From Bacteroidota bacterium (lineage in GTDB: Bacteria > Bacteroidota > Bacteroidia > Chitinophagales > Saprospiraceae): a stretch of DNA of 50,032 bases. Positions 24,734-32,205 of this stretch are shown one piece after another. The notes beneath the pieces are model-generated. The model had not been told where the DNA came from. It worked only from the letters and a program-made list of their open reading frames with translations, and did no database searches. The position numbers and the translations under genes were made by a program. Every line of letters begins with the position of its first letter. Positions within the stretch are counted from its first letter, which is position 1. The stretch is taken from the NCBI GenBank assembly GCA_017857395.1, contig JAFMDF010000029.1, positions 1 to 50,032 of the forward strand, read 5' to 3'.

Positions 24734-25657
24734 TTGGAGAATAGCCCACATAAACCCATTCCTAAATCAAGTGGAATAATTCGCAGCGTACTGGAATTAT
24801 TCCGACGCCCTTTTCCTATTATGGAAGATTGGGAAATGCGTTGGTTGGTGATTGGCTTTCATGGCATATTTATTGCTGTTTTTTTGGTTTTCTTAAAGCC
24901 CTTTCCTAGTCTTTTTAACTTTGATAATCTCTTTATTACTGCAGGTTATGGTTTGGTTGTAAGCCTTATCTTAGCCATCAATCATTTTTTGATAAGCAAA
25001 ATTCTCCCTATTGATATTAAGCAATGGACCATCGGCAAGTCCATTCTATGGACTTTACACGACATCGTTTCCTTAACTATATGGGTCTTTGTTTATAACA
25101 ATATTTGGAATAATTTCGAAAATTTCACTTGGGGGAAGTTCTTTTATGTAGGCTGGATTACTTTAGTATTGGCGATTATTCCTGTCATCATTAGCACGAT
25201 TTTATTAGAGAATTGGCTACTTAGAAGAAATTTGCGCAATGCAAATCGTATCCAACAATCGGTCGATAATGTAGCAACGACCATTCCCGAAATTGTTCCT
25301 CAAACAACCGATTTATTAACAATTTATGCAGAAAATCAGAGTGAATGGCTAAAAATTAGACCTTTTGATCTAATATTTTTAGAAAGTTCGGATAATTATG
25401 TGAGCATTTTTTATAAAGAAAAAGACCAATTACAGAAAAAATTATTGCGCTCTACCCTTACCAATATAGCAGCGCAAATTACCCAACCCTATATTCAACG
25501 TTGTCATCGTTCTTATCTATTAAATCTACATCAAATTAAATATGTGGATGGAAATAGTCGAGGTTTGCAATTACAATTATTAGATACGGATAAGGTTATT
25601 CCTGTTTCTAGAAAATATGTGAAAGGTATTTTGGCACAAATAGAAGCTAACAAATGA
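24734..25657 (+). CDS. LytTR DNA-binding regulator with membrane domain
   Basis: A 307-residue regulator with about four membrane helices (around 33-55, 65-88, 105-122, 140-165) and a C-terminal LytTR domain (about 208-305: LIFLESSDNYVSIFY, LRSTLTNIAAQI, IQRCHRSYLLNLHQIKYV, VIPVSRKYVKGI). LytTR domains bind direct-repeat DNA; the membrane part probably senses or anchors. No histidine kinase is adjacent. The start is a TTG at 24734, closed in by a TAG at 24728-24730; the next Met is residue 30 at the edge of the first membrane helix and would also be possible. The stop codon runs into the palindrome at 25657. Confidence 0.85.
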   Translation: MENSPHKPIPKSSGIIRSVLELFRRPFPIMEDWEMRWLVIGFHGIFIAVFLVFLKPFPSLFNFDNLFITAGYGLVVSLILAINHFLISKILPIDIKQWTIGKSILWTLHDIVSLTIWVFVYNNIWNNFENFTWGKFFYVGWITLVLAIIPVIISTILLENWLLRRNLRNANRIQQSVDNVATTIPEIVPQTTDLLTIYAENQSEWLKIRPFDLIFLESSDNYVSIFYKEKDQLQKKLLRSTLTNIAAQITQPYIQRCHRSYLLNLHQIKYVDGNSRGLQLQLLDTDKVIPVSRKYVKGILAQIEANK

Positions 25658-25708
25658 GTGATGAGTTATAAGTGATGAGTGTGTACTCATCACTTATAAC
25701 TCATCACT
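25657..25708. terminator. Perfect 24-bp word palindrome between convergent genes
   Basis: 25657-25680 (AGTGATGAGTTATAAGTGAT plus GAGT) is the exact reverse complement of 25685-25708, with a GTGT loop. The arm itself is AGTGATGAGT twice with TTATA between. It fills almost the whole gap between the LytTR stop and the OmpA-like stop, and its vocabulary matches 1755-1807. Confidence 0.92.
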
Positions 25709-25711
25709 AAA

Positions 25712-27133
25712 TTACCCATCTGTACTGAGAATCTTAATCTCTACCCGTTGATTTTTTCGCCGCCCACCAGTTGTATTATTAGAAGCAATTGGTTTGCTTT
25801 TACCGTACCCTTTATAACTTAACCGTCCCTGATTGATTCCTTTTTGTTGCAAGTAAGTGGTAACTGCTTTTGCTCTTGCAGTCGATAGTTGATTACAATA
25901 AAAATCGTCACATAAACCGCTGGTATGTCCGCCAACTTCAATTACAATTTCTTCATTTTCTTTTAGGAAATTATAGATATTATCCAAACTAGCAGCAGCG
26001 GATTGTGTAATGGTAGAATCGTTCATTTTAAAGGACAGAGAGCTAATCTTAATAATTTGTCCTTTACTAATTTCAGCTCTGGAGAAACCCTCTATCTGCA
26101 TACTCTTTTTAGGTCGTGTGGATGGAATAATTTTAGGTTGAACAGGAGTAGTATAATTCTGTGGTTGCTCAGGTGGTTTTTGATAAGCTACTACCTCTTC
26201 TGGTTCGTAAATAATAATAGCCGAATCTTCAGTTGTACCTGCTTTATTCGTCGCTTGCATAACCACCCGATTATTCCCTCTTTTTAAATTGGTTGCCTTC
26301 GCAGCTACTTCTCCTGTCCTACCATCAAAGGTAAAATTATTACTAATCTTTCCATTCACCTTAAACGTAATAGCTAATTTTTTATCAATATTCTTAATCG
26401 CTGCTTTTACAGCAAATTGTTTGTTTTTAGTGACTACAGGCGCATTTTGCGGCGTTATAAATGTTACCTCTGGCATTTTCGCTATAACTGGTGCTTCATC
26501 ACAAGGCATCGGTGCAATATCAGACGCATTATCTACTAAAATATTTCCATTATAAGGAAATAAAACAGGCGTTTTATAGAAAGCCTCTAAGGTGATATGC
26601 GTATGCGATAGTTTAGGCTCAAATTTGAAAACATAGGGTTGCCAGGACGTATTGGCAACTAAAGGGGATTCTGCCAAACGTTCTCTTTTGGCACAATGTC
26701 CATCTCCTCCCCATATTACCAATTTAATGGGCTGTACATAATTCGCTCTAGTTCCTGTTTCTCTACTGGCACTTACATATAATTCAGAGCGAGAAAGGTT
26801 TAAACTAAAGCTATAACAAGTACCAGATTGAATAGGCGAACTCAGATGTTGAGAAACCCGCTCCCAAGTGTCATTATCTCTAACCACCATTCCTAAATAA
26901 GTATTCCCATCACTTGGGTATTTGATGACATCAAACGCACCACTAGGATGTGTATCTGGGGCAGATTCACCAGGGAAGCCACAATCTCTCCAACCATGCG
27001 GTACTCTTTCCGCACGGGGATAATCTTCAAAAGAAGGATTGATTAATCGAATAACACCTTCCTGTCCAAAAACAGAAAAAGGAGCAGTACCTAATAAAAG
27101 AGTAAGGGTAAATATTACTAATCGGTTGGTCAT
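25712..27133 (-). CDS. OmpA-family outer-membrane protein with carbohydrate-binding-like N-terminus
   Basis: A 473-residue envelope protein. It has a signal peptide (about 1-23, SVFG|QE) and an N-terminal beta-sandwich (about 28-205: LINPSFEDYPRAERVPHGWRDCG...CYSFSLNLSRSE...ITLEAFY) like those called carbohydrate-binding. A short bacterial-Ig-like or linker region follows (about 225-310), then a Pro-rich stretch (about 313-340). The C-terminal OmpA domain (about 365-470) has VGGHTSGLCDDFYCNQLSTARAKAVTTYL and GYGKSKPI...RRKNQRVEI, which binds peptidoglycan. It therefore likely links the outer membrane to the cell wall. It is monocistronic. Confidence 0.88.
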   Translation of the reverse strand: MTNRLVIFTLTLLLGTAPFSVFGQEGVIRLINPSFEDYPRAERVPHGWRDCGFPGESAPDTHPSGAFDVIKYPSDGNTYLGMVVRDNDTWERVSQHLSSPIQSGTCYSFSLNLSRSELYVSASRETGTRANYVQPIKLVIWGGDGHCAKRERLAESPLVANTSWQPYVFKFEPKLSHTHITLEAFYKTPVLFPYNGNILVDNASDIAPMPCDEAPVIAKMPEVTFITPQNAPVVTKNKQFAVKAAIKNIDKKLAITFKVNGKISNNFTFDGRTGEVAAKATNLKRGNNRVVMQATNKAGTTEDSAIIIYEPEEVVAYQKPPEQPQNYTTPVQPKIIPSTRPKKSMQIEGFSRAEISKGQIIKISSLSFKMNDSTITQSAAASLDNIYNFLKENEEIVIEVGGHTSGLCDDFYCNQLSTARAKAVTTYLQQKGINQGRLSYKGYGKSKPIASNNTTGGRRKNQRVEIKILSTDG

Positions 27134-27565
27134 AAACCAGAAGTGTTTGTTGAGTCAATGTTTTTAGAACGCTAAAACAGAGGAGTTTTGTTTTATCAAG
27201 AGGAGAAAATTACAATAAAAATAGGAATATTAATAGATTGTTAAGAAAATTTAGACCAGCGTATCCTATTTTTAGGGTAGAACATGATTTTGTAAAGACT
27301 ATCATTTATTTATTCTATAGAATAAAAATACTTAAATTCACCACTACTAGAACGTCTTTTCTTTTTTTTGAAATTATCTTCATTCCATTATTAAACATCA
27401 TTACTTGTAAATCTGGAAGGTTAGTAGCTTACTATCAACTAAGACACCTAAGTTATTCAAGCATATTATCAGCCATTCAAAATTCGCTTTACTGATGTGA
27501 TAGATTAATTTTGGAAATTTTCGGAATTAAACATTCTATAAGAAAAGTGTTAAAAAAACTTCAAA
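27134..27565. other. Intergenic gap without a convincing gene
   Basis: AT-rich sequence upstream of the OmpA-like gene and of the small-RNA promoter. One open frame (27238-27495, TTG start) translates a basic, hydrophobic, low-information peptide and is not supported. Nothing else is recognised. Confidence 0.6.
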
Positions 27566-27593
27566 TTTGAATCAGATTTAGTGTTTACTTTTG
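27566..27593 (+). promoter_or_regulatory. Bacteroidota -33/-7 promoter for the candidate small RNA
   Basis: TTTG at 27566-27569 and TACTTTTG at 27586-27593 match the -33 TTTG / -7 TAnnTTTG pair with 16 bp between them, slightly short. The start of transcription would be near 27600. No coding sequence follows before the terminator at 27771-27803. Confidence 0.6.
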
Positions 27594-27599
27594 TGCAAA

Positions 27600-27803
27600 A
27601 TATAACCAAATAGAGAGAATCATTGGCAATAACTTCTAAATACAAAGAAGGGGCTATATTTTATTGAGGTATAGCTTTGAGGGATGGTTCACGGCGATTT
27701 TATTAATTACGGGGAATTGAATCTTGGAGTTATTTTAGAATAATACAATCCAATTGATTACAAAATAAAAAATCTCCTTGAAGTAGCTACTTCAAGGAGA
27801 TTT
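27600..27803 (+). ncRNA. Candidate structured small RNA of about 200 nt
   Basis: A promoter and a strong terminator bracket about 200 nt with no reading frame. The interior can fold: AATCATTGG (27618-27626) pairs with CCAATTGATT (27750-27759, one bulged T). TTCTAAA (27634-27640) pairs with TTTAGAA (27734-27740). Inside are a hairpin GGCTATA/TATAGC (27652-27658 with 27670-27675) and a small AATT/AATT hairpin near 27692-27717. The end is the hairpin at 27771-27802. I do not recognise it as tmRNA, RNase P RNA or SRP RNA. A 6S-like regulatory RNA is possible but the branched fold does not clearly support it. Confidence 0.5.
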
Positions 27804-27810
27804 TTTATTT
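27771..27810. terminator. Strong bidirectional terminator shared by the small RNA and tRNA-Leu
   Basis: AATCTCCTTGAAGTA (27771-27785) pairs perfectly with 27788-27802. An A-rich tract precedes it and a T6 tract follows, so it works on both strands: for the candidate small RNA on + and for tRNA-Leu/pnp transcripts on the minus strand. Confidence 0.93.
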
Positions 27811-27813
27811 ATG

Positions 27814-27896
27814 TGCCCGGAGCGGGACTCGAACCCGCACGTACGTAGTACACATGTCCCTCAAACATGCCTGTCTACCAATTTCAGCACCCGGGC
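27814..27896 (-). tRNA. tRNA-Leu (GAG anticodon)
   Basis: An 83-nt class II tRNA. The acceptor stem GCCCGGG pairs with TCCGGGC with one G-U, discriminator A. The D arm contains AAATTGGTAGA, the anticodon stem CATGT/ACATG encloses the loop TTGAGGG with anticodon GAG (reads CUC/CUU), there is a long variable arm, and the T arm is GCGGGTTCGAGTCCCGC. CCA is not encoded. It lies downstream of pnp on the same strand and ends in the bidirectional terminator. Confidence 0.95.
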
Positions 27897-27901
27897 TGAG
27901 G

Positions 27902-27992
27902 CAACCTCAATGCCAATTTCAAAATCAAAATAAATCGTTTTAAAAATTTAGTTCAACTTGAAGTTGAGATTGAGGTTGTTATTGAAGTTGAA
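27902..27992. repeat. Word palindrome between pnp and tRNA-Leu
   Basis: CAACCTCAAT (27902-27911) pairs perfectly with ATTGAGGTTG (27969-27978), and TTCAACTT (27952-27959) with AAGTTGAA (27985-27992). The whole tract is made of TTGAAGTTGA/GTTGAGATTGA-like words. It ends at the pnp stop codon. Confidence 0.75.
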
Positions 27993-30236
27993 TTATCTTC
28001 TTCTATCATCTCTTCGACGGTCATCTCGTCTATCCCCACCACCTCTACGATCATCTCGTCTATCTCCGCCGCCTCTACGGTCGCCGCCTCTGTCACTTCT
28101 TTCTGGCATGCCCTCAGGACGTTCAATTAGTGCTTTTCTAGACAAACGGAATTTACCTGTACGTGGATCTATACCGATTAACTTCACTTTCACAGGGTCT
28201 CCTTCTTTGAATACGTCTTCTACGTTATCAATTCGAGTGTGAGAAATTTCAGAAACGTGTAATAAACCACTCTTTCCAAAGAAATCAACGAATACACCGT
28301 AAGGCATTACAGTCTTAACTACAGCATCAAATTCATCTCCTTCTTGAGGAACGTAAGTAATTTCGTTTACACGCTTTAAAGCAGCATTAATAGAATCCTT
28401 ATCGCTACTCGCAATATTTACATGACCTTTTCCATCTTTTTCTTCGATGTTAATGGTTGTTCCAGTAACTTCTTGAATTTCTTGAATAATCTTACCACCT
28501 GGTCCAATTAATGCACCGATAAAGCTCTTATCGATAATTACTTCTACAATTCTTGGAGCGTGGTCTTTATAATCTTCATTAGGCACACTCAAGGATTTAC
28601 CCATCTCATTTAAGATGTGTAAACGAGCATCTTTTGCTTGCGCTAATGCTTGCTCTAATAATTCATAAGGAAGGCCATCAATTTTGATGTCCATTTGACA
28701 AGCACAAATACCTCTCTCTGTTCCTGTCAATTTGAAATCCATATCTCCCAATGCATCCTCGTCTCCTAAGATATCGGTTAAAATAGCATTTCTTTTTCCA
28801 TCAGAAATCATTCCCATCGCAATACCAGAAACAGGAGATTTAATTGGTACTCCACCATCCATCAAAGCTAATGCACCTGCACAAACAGTTGCCATAGAAG
28901 ACGAACCGTTTGATTCCAAAATATCAGAAACTAAACGTACCGTATATGGAAATCCTTCAGGCATTACTCGCTTCAAAGACCGAGCAGCTAAGTTAGCGTG
29001 ACCAACTTCTCTACGACCTGGCCCTCTCATTGGCTTCGTTTCCCCAACAGAGTAAGCAGGAAAATTATAATGTAAAATAAAGTTTTCATATCCTTGTAAC
29101 ATCGCCGTATCTATCATCAACTTATCCAACTTTGTTCCCAAAGTCAAAGAAGTTAACGCTTGCGTTTCTCCTCTATTAAAGATAGCTGAACCGTGCGCTG
29201 CAGGTAAATAGTCTACTTCTGTCCAGATAGGTCTTACTTCATCCAATTTTCTACCGTCTAAACGAATAGATTCAGACATCACCATTTCACGGATGATTTC
29301 TTTTTGGATTTTATTAAAATAGTCCTTCGCCATGCCGCCATGTTCTTCCATCCATTCTTCTCCTTCTTGCTCGGTAAGTGCCTCAACTAATTTTTCTTTT
29401 ACTTCTTTAAATTGCTTCTTTCTTTCAGATTTATTTAAAGCGCCTTTAGCAACTGCATAGATACCATCTTTGGTTAAAGCCGTTACTTTTTCCTTAATCT
29501 CGTCATTCTCTGCTGGCAATTCCACTTCTCGCTTAATCGCTTTGTCGCCAACTAATTTAGCTAAAGCCAATTGTGCCTGACATTGTACTTTAATAGCATC
29601 ATGCCCTATTTTAATCGCTTCTACTAATTCGCTTTCCAAACATTCATCTGCTTCGCCTTCTACCATCATCACGTTATCCATAGTGGCTGCCACAATAACA
29701 TTTAAAGTAGCTTTCTCCATAGCAGAACGGCTAGGATTAACGATATATTCGCCATCAATCTTTCCCACTCTAACTTCTGATAATACTTCTTGGATTGGAA
29801 TATCAGAAACAGCAATTGCAGCCGATGCAGCTAGTGCAGCATACGCATCAGGCAATTCTTCTTTCTCACCAGAAATTAAATTAATGATGATTTGTGTATC
29901 AAACATATACCCTTTTGGGAATAGCGGTCTAATCGCTCTATCCACCAAACGAGAGGTTAATATTTCATAATCAGACAACCTAGTTTCTCTTCTAAAAAAG
30001 TTGCCAGGAATTCTACCAGCAGCAGCAAATTTTTCTTGGTAATCTACAGATAAAGGGAAGAAGCTTTGTCCTTCTCGCATTGTTCTAGTAGAAACAGCCG
30101 AACAAAAAAGCATCGTTTTCCCAACCTTTACAACTACAGAACCGTCGGCTTGTGTTGCTAATTTTCCAGTTTCGATAGTGACTTCACGCCCGTCAGGTAG
30201 GTTAAAGGACGTGCTGATTCCAGTTTGTAAACCCAT
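27993..30236 (-). CDS. pnp: Polyribonucleotide nucleotidyltransferase (PNPase)
   Basis: A 747-residue PNPase, the phosphorolytic 3'-5' exoribonuclease. In order: first RNase PH domain (about 15-145, AVSTRTMREGQSFFPLSVDYQEKFAAAGRIPGNFFRRE), helical linker (about 240-320), second RNase PH domain with the catalytic region (about 325-545: MRGPGRREVGHANLAARSLK, DILESNGSSSMATVCAGALALMD, GMISD, DILGDEDALGDMDFKLTGT), a KH domain with IGPGGKIIQEIQE (about 575-590), and an S1 domain (about 640-710, FDAVVKTVMPYGVFVDFFGKSGLLHVSEI). A basic Gly/Asp/Arg tail of GGDRRDDRR repeats follows to the end. It is transcribed toward tRNA-Leu and lies downstream of rpsO, the common pnp-rpsO pairing. Confidence 0.97.
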   Translation of the reverse strand: MGLQTGISTSFNLPDGREVTIETGKLATQADGSVVVKVGKTMLFCSAVSTRTMREGQSFFPLSVDYQEKFAAAGRIPGNFFRRETRLSDYEILTSRLVDRAIRPLFPKGYMFDTQIIINLISGEKEELPDAYAALAASAAIAVSDIPIQEVLSEVRVGKIDGEYIVNPSRSAMEKATLNVIVAATMDNVMMVEGEADECLESELVEAIKIGHDAIKVQCQAQLALAKLVGDKAIKREVELPAENDEIKEKVTALTKDGIYAVAKGALNKSERKKQFKEVKEKLVEALTEQEGEEWMEEHGGMAKDYFNKIQKEIIREMVMSESIRLDGRKLDEVRPIWTEVDYLPAAHGSAIFNRGETQALTSLTLGTKLDKLMIDTAMLQGYENFILHYNFPAYSVGETKPMRGPGRREVGHANLAARSLKRVMPEGFPYTVRLVSDILESNGSSSMATVCAGALALMDGGVPIKSPVSGIAMGMISDGKRNAILTDILGDEDALGDMDFKLTGTERGICACQMDIKIDGLPYELLEQALAQAKDARLHILNEMGKSLSVPNEDYKDHAPRIVEVIIDKSFIGALIGPGGKIIQEIQEVTGTTINIEEKDGKGHVNIASSDKDSINAALKRVNEITYVPQEGDEFDAVVKTVMPYGVFVDFFGKSGLLHVSEISHTRIDNVEDVFKEGDPVKVKLIGIDPRTGKFRLSRKALIERPEGMPERSDRGGDRRGGGDRRDDRRGGGDRRDDRRRDDRRR
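28010..28095 (-). repeat. In-gene direct repeats encoding the GGDRRDDRR tail of PNPase
   Basis: Near-identical units reading GGCGGAGATAGACGAGATGA on the minus strand recur about three times at the 3' end of pnp. They translate to GGDRRDDRR blocks, an RGG-like, probably disordered RNA-binding tail that may vary in copy number between strains. Confidence 0.8.
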
Positions 30237-30707
30237 ATTTTATGAGGTTTTGTTTTTTTCTAAAAAGGCAGAATCCTTTTGGCTGCAATAATAAATGCGA
30301 CAAGCAAAAAGATGGAAACCAATTAGATGAATCAATAACAATAATAAACAAGGTCAAATTTAACAGGATATTTTAAGAAAAATACCTGATAGCTATTGAA
30401 ATTGTTATGGATTGAAATTATTTCTGTTATAAATATTGGAAGGATTCTTTAGTTGATAAATTGGAAAGGATTTCTATTATTTGGTTATGGTGAAATCTTT
30501 TTTGGTTTTTCCAATTGACAAACTTTAAGACTTCCGTTTAAAATGGCAACTTTTTTTCCTGTTGCCTAAATTTAATTTTCTAATTTTCCGCGAATGGAAG
30601 TCCAATAATAGTTTAGGAACGAATAAACTGTATTAGATAATAGATATTGTTCCTTAATAAATTTTTATTGTTTTTCCTGTCTTAACAGAGGAACTTACGA
30701 AATCAAA
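30237..30707. other. pnp leader and pnp-rpsO gap
   Basis: No coding sequence. A perfect minus-strand -7 box (TAAATTTG, 30355-30362) could give pnp its own promoter about 120 bp upstream of its ATG. The remainder is AT-rich and shows no further structure that I can support. Confidence 0.5.
30355..30362 (-). promoter_or_regulatory. Possible -7 box for pnp
   Basis: TAAATTTG on the minus strand fits TAnnTTTG exactly; the -33 element is unclear. It would create a leader of about 110 nt before the pnp ATG at 30236. Confidence 0.4.
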
Positions 30708-30743
30708 CGAAAAAGTGTTTCGGTTGCCCAAAACACCTTTTCG
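30708..30743 (-). terminator. Hairpin downstream of rpsO
   Basis: CGAAAAGGTGTTT on the minus strand (30743-30731) pairs with AAACACTTTTTCG (30720-30708) with one mismatch and a 10-nt loop, 10 bp after the rpsO stop. Only a weak T tract follows, so it may attenuate rather than stop transcription into pnp. Confidence 0.65.
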
Positions 30744-30753
30744 TATAATTTTA

Positions 30754-31029
30754 TTATTTTCTAATACCTAATTTTTCAATTAAAGAACGATATTTAGTAA
30801 TATCTTTCCTAGAAAGGTATTGTAATAATCTTCTTCTTTTTCCCACTAAAGACAATAATGTTCTTCTACATGCATGATCTTTGTGGTTCGTTTGTAAGTG
30901 CTCAGACAAACTTTTGATTCGGTAAGTAAACAAAGCTACCTGTCCTTCTACAGAACCTGTGTTGTTTGCTGCTCCACCAAACTCAGCGAAGATTTCTTCT
31001 TTTTTCTCTTTCGGTAAGTAAACCGCCAT
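30754..31029 (-). CDS. rpsO: 30S ribosomal protein S15
   Basis: A 91-residue S15, an early-binding 16S rRNA protein of the small-subunit platform. Family landmarks: FGGAANNTGSVEGQVALFTYRIKSLSEHLQTNHKDHACRRTLLSLVGKRRRLLQYL, then YRSLIEKLGIRK. The start at 31029 (MAVYLPKEKKEEI) gives the usual Bacteroidota length; a longer frame to 31062 adds 11 residues that do not belong to the family. It is preceded by a perfect -7 box at 31089-31096. Confidence 0.97.
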   Translation of the reverse strand: MAVYLPKEKKEEIFAEFGGAANNTGSVEGQVALFTYRIKSLSEHLQTNHKDHACRRTLLSLVGKRRRLLQYLSRKDITKYRSLIEKLGIRK

Positions 31030-31088
31030 TTTTTTAAATTTATTAGTTACCAATGTAATCAATCATTAGCGATCAATTTTTAGCGGTG

Positions 31089-31096
31089 CAAAGGTA
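31089..31096 (-). promoter_or_regulatory. Bacteroidota promoter for rpsO
   Basis: Minus-strand TACCTTTG followed by CACCGC is a perfect TAnnTTTG. A TTTC lies 19 bp further upstream in the place of the -33 TTTG. The leader before the rpsO ATG would be about 55 nt. Confidence 0.65.
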
Positions 31097-31135
31097 GGTA
31101 TTTCTATTGTCATCTGAAAGGGGGTAAAAATATTA

Positions 31136-31237
31136 ATGGTTATATTGTTTTATGGCTATATTGTTGACCCAATTACGAGTTTGGGCTACCCCGTAGGTTA
31201 GCAATAAAACAATATAGCAATATAGCAATATAATCAT
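31136..31237. repeat. Word palindrome between divergent genes (GGTTATATTG)
   Basis: ATGGTTATATTGTTTTAT then GGCTATATTG at 31136-31165 is answered by GCAATAAAACAATATAGCAA and further AATATAGCAA copies at 31201-31237. The vocabulary equals that at 20526-20597, 10.6 kb away. Here the flanking genes (rpsO, methyltransferase) diverge, so this copy cannot be a terminator for either of them. Confidence 0.85.
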
Positions 31238-31274
31238 TAGTTAATTTTAAATTAGCTATCTAAATTAATTCTTG

Positions 31275-31961
31275 ATGTCTAAAGCAACCAATCCAATTAT
31301 AAAATCTTGGGCAGTCAATGCGAAGAAATGGATAAAAACCATTGAAAATAACGAGATAGCAAGTCGTCGATTGGTAACCAATACCGCTATTCTACAAACT
31401 ATTTTGGCACAGCAACCAACAAGCGTTTTGGATATAGGTTGCGGAGAAGGTTGGTTGGTCAATACTTTAGTCCAGCATAAAATCAATGCGGTGGGCATAG
31501 ATGCAACGGCGGCGCTAATCAAAAATGCTAAAACGAAGGGAACGGGAACATTTAGGGTACAAGATTATGACGCTTTAATTAAAGGTGTCAAGTTCAAAGC
31601 AATGCCTTTTGACTTAATCAGTATCAATTTTGCTTTGTTTGAGAATAAAAAGACAATACGATTGATAAAAAAACTCCCCCATTATTTATCGAAAGATGGC
31701 AAAATTATTATTCAGACCCTTCATCCTTTTTCGATAGCAACAGATGAACGGTATAAAAGTGCTTGGCGTAAAGATAGTTGGCAGGGCTTAAAGCGAAATT
31801 TCACCCAACCTTATAAATGGTATTTTAGGACCTTAGCAGATTGGGTGAAATTATTTGGTAACGCTGGTTTACTGTTAGAGGCAATTAAAGAACCTATTCA
31901 TCCTAAAACGGGGCGACCTGCTTCTATTGTTTTTATTTTGTCTCAAAAACTTAGTAACTGA
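31275..31961 (+). CDS. Class I SAM-dependent methyltransferase
   Basis: A 228-residue Rossmann-type methyltransferase. Motif I is VLDIGCGEGWLVNTL (about 53-67), the acidic end of strand 2 is AVGIDAT (about 74-80), and motif IV is in FDLISINFALFENKKT (about 115-130), followed by LSKDGKIIIQTLHPF. The C-terminal HPKTGRPASIVFILSQK is common in Bacteroidota members annotated only as class I methyltransferases. The target is unknown. The ATG at 31275 is used rather than the TTG just before it. Confidence 0.85.
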   Translation: MSKATNPIIKSWAVNAKKWIKTIENNEIASRRLVTNTAILQTILAQQPTSVLDIGCGEGWLVNTLVQHKINAVGIDATAALIKNAKTKGTGTFRVQDYDALIKGVKFKAMPFDLISINFALFENKKTIRLIKKLPHYLSKDGKIIIQTLHPFSIATDERYKSAWRKDSWQGLKRNFTQPYKWYFRTLADWVKLFGNAGLLLEAIKEPIHPKTGRPASIVFILSQKLSN

Positions 31962-31980
31962 TAACAGATTAAATTAATTG

Positions 31981-32007
31981 CCCAACGGATTTATGCCCCA
32001 ACGGATT
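31981..32007. repeat. CCCAACGGATT direct repeat
   Basis: CCCAACGGATT occurs at 31981-31991 and 31997-32007. The reverse complement AATCCGTTGGG is at 6522-6532. Confidence 0.8.
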
Positions 32008-32096
32008 ATTATCTTTTTTGCAATCCGATATTTTTAGTATCCTGACAGTATTAAGCGTAAAACAGCAATGATAAGTGTAAATTGACAGATATTTTG

Positions 32097-32152
32097 CACG
32101 CAGAGACCGCAGAGAAACGCTTAATTTAGATAAGCTCTGCGAACTCTGCGTG
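32097..32152. repeat. Word palindrome (CACGCAGAG)
   Basis: CACGCAGAGACCGCAGAG (32097-32114) pairs with CTCTGCGAACTCTGCGTG (32135-32152), 15 of 18 positions. It lies between the convergent methyltransferase and M24 peptidase genes. Confidence 0.8.
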
Positions 32153-32205
32153 AACTAACTCATTCATGCTTTACGATTAAAACCTGGCAGCTGTATAAAA
32201 TATCA

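Noticed and set aside
27238-27495. 85-codon open frame
   Set aside because: It starts with TTG, is AT-rich, has no recognisable motif and no spacing or promoter that supports it; it precedes the small-RNA promoter.
27600-27803. tmRNA, SRP RNA or RNase P RNA
   Set aside because: No tag frame, no GGAA-loop SRP hairpin and no P4-type conserved segment can be found; kept only as an unnamed structured RNA.
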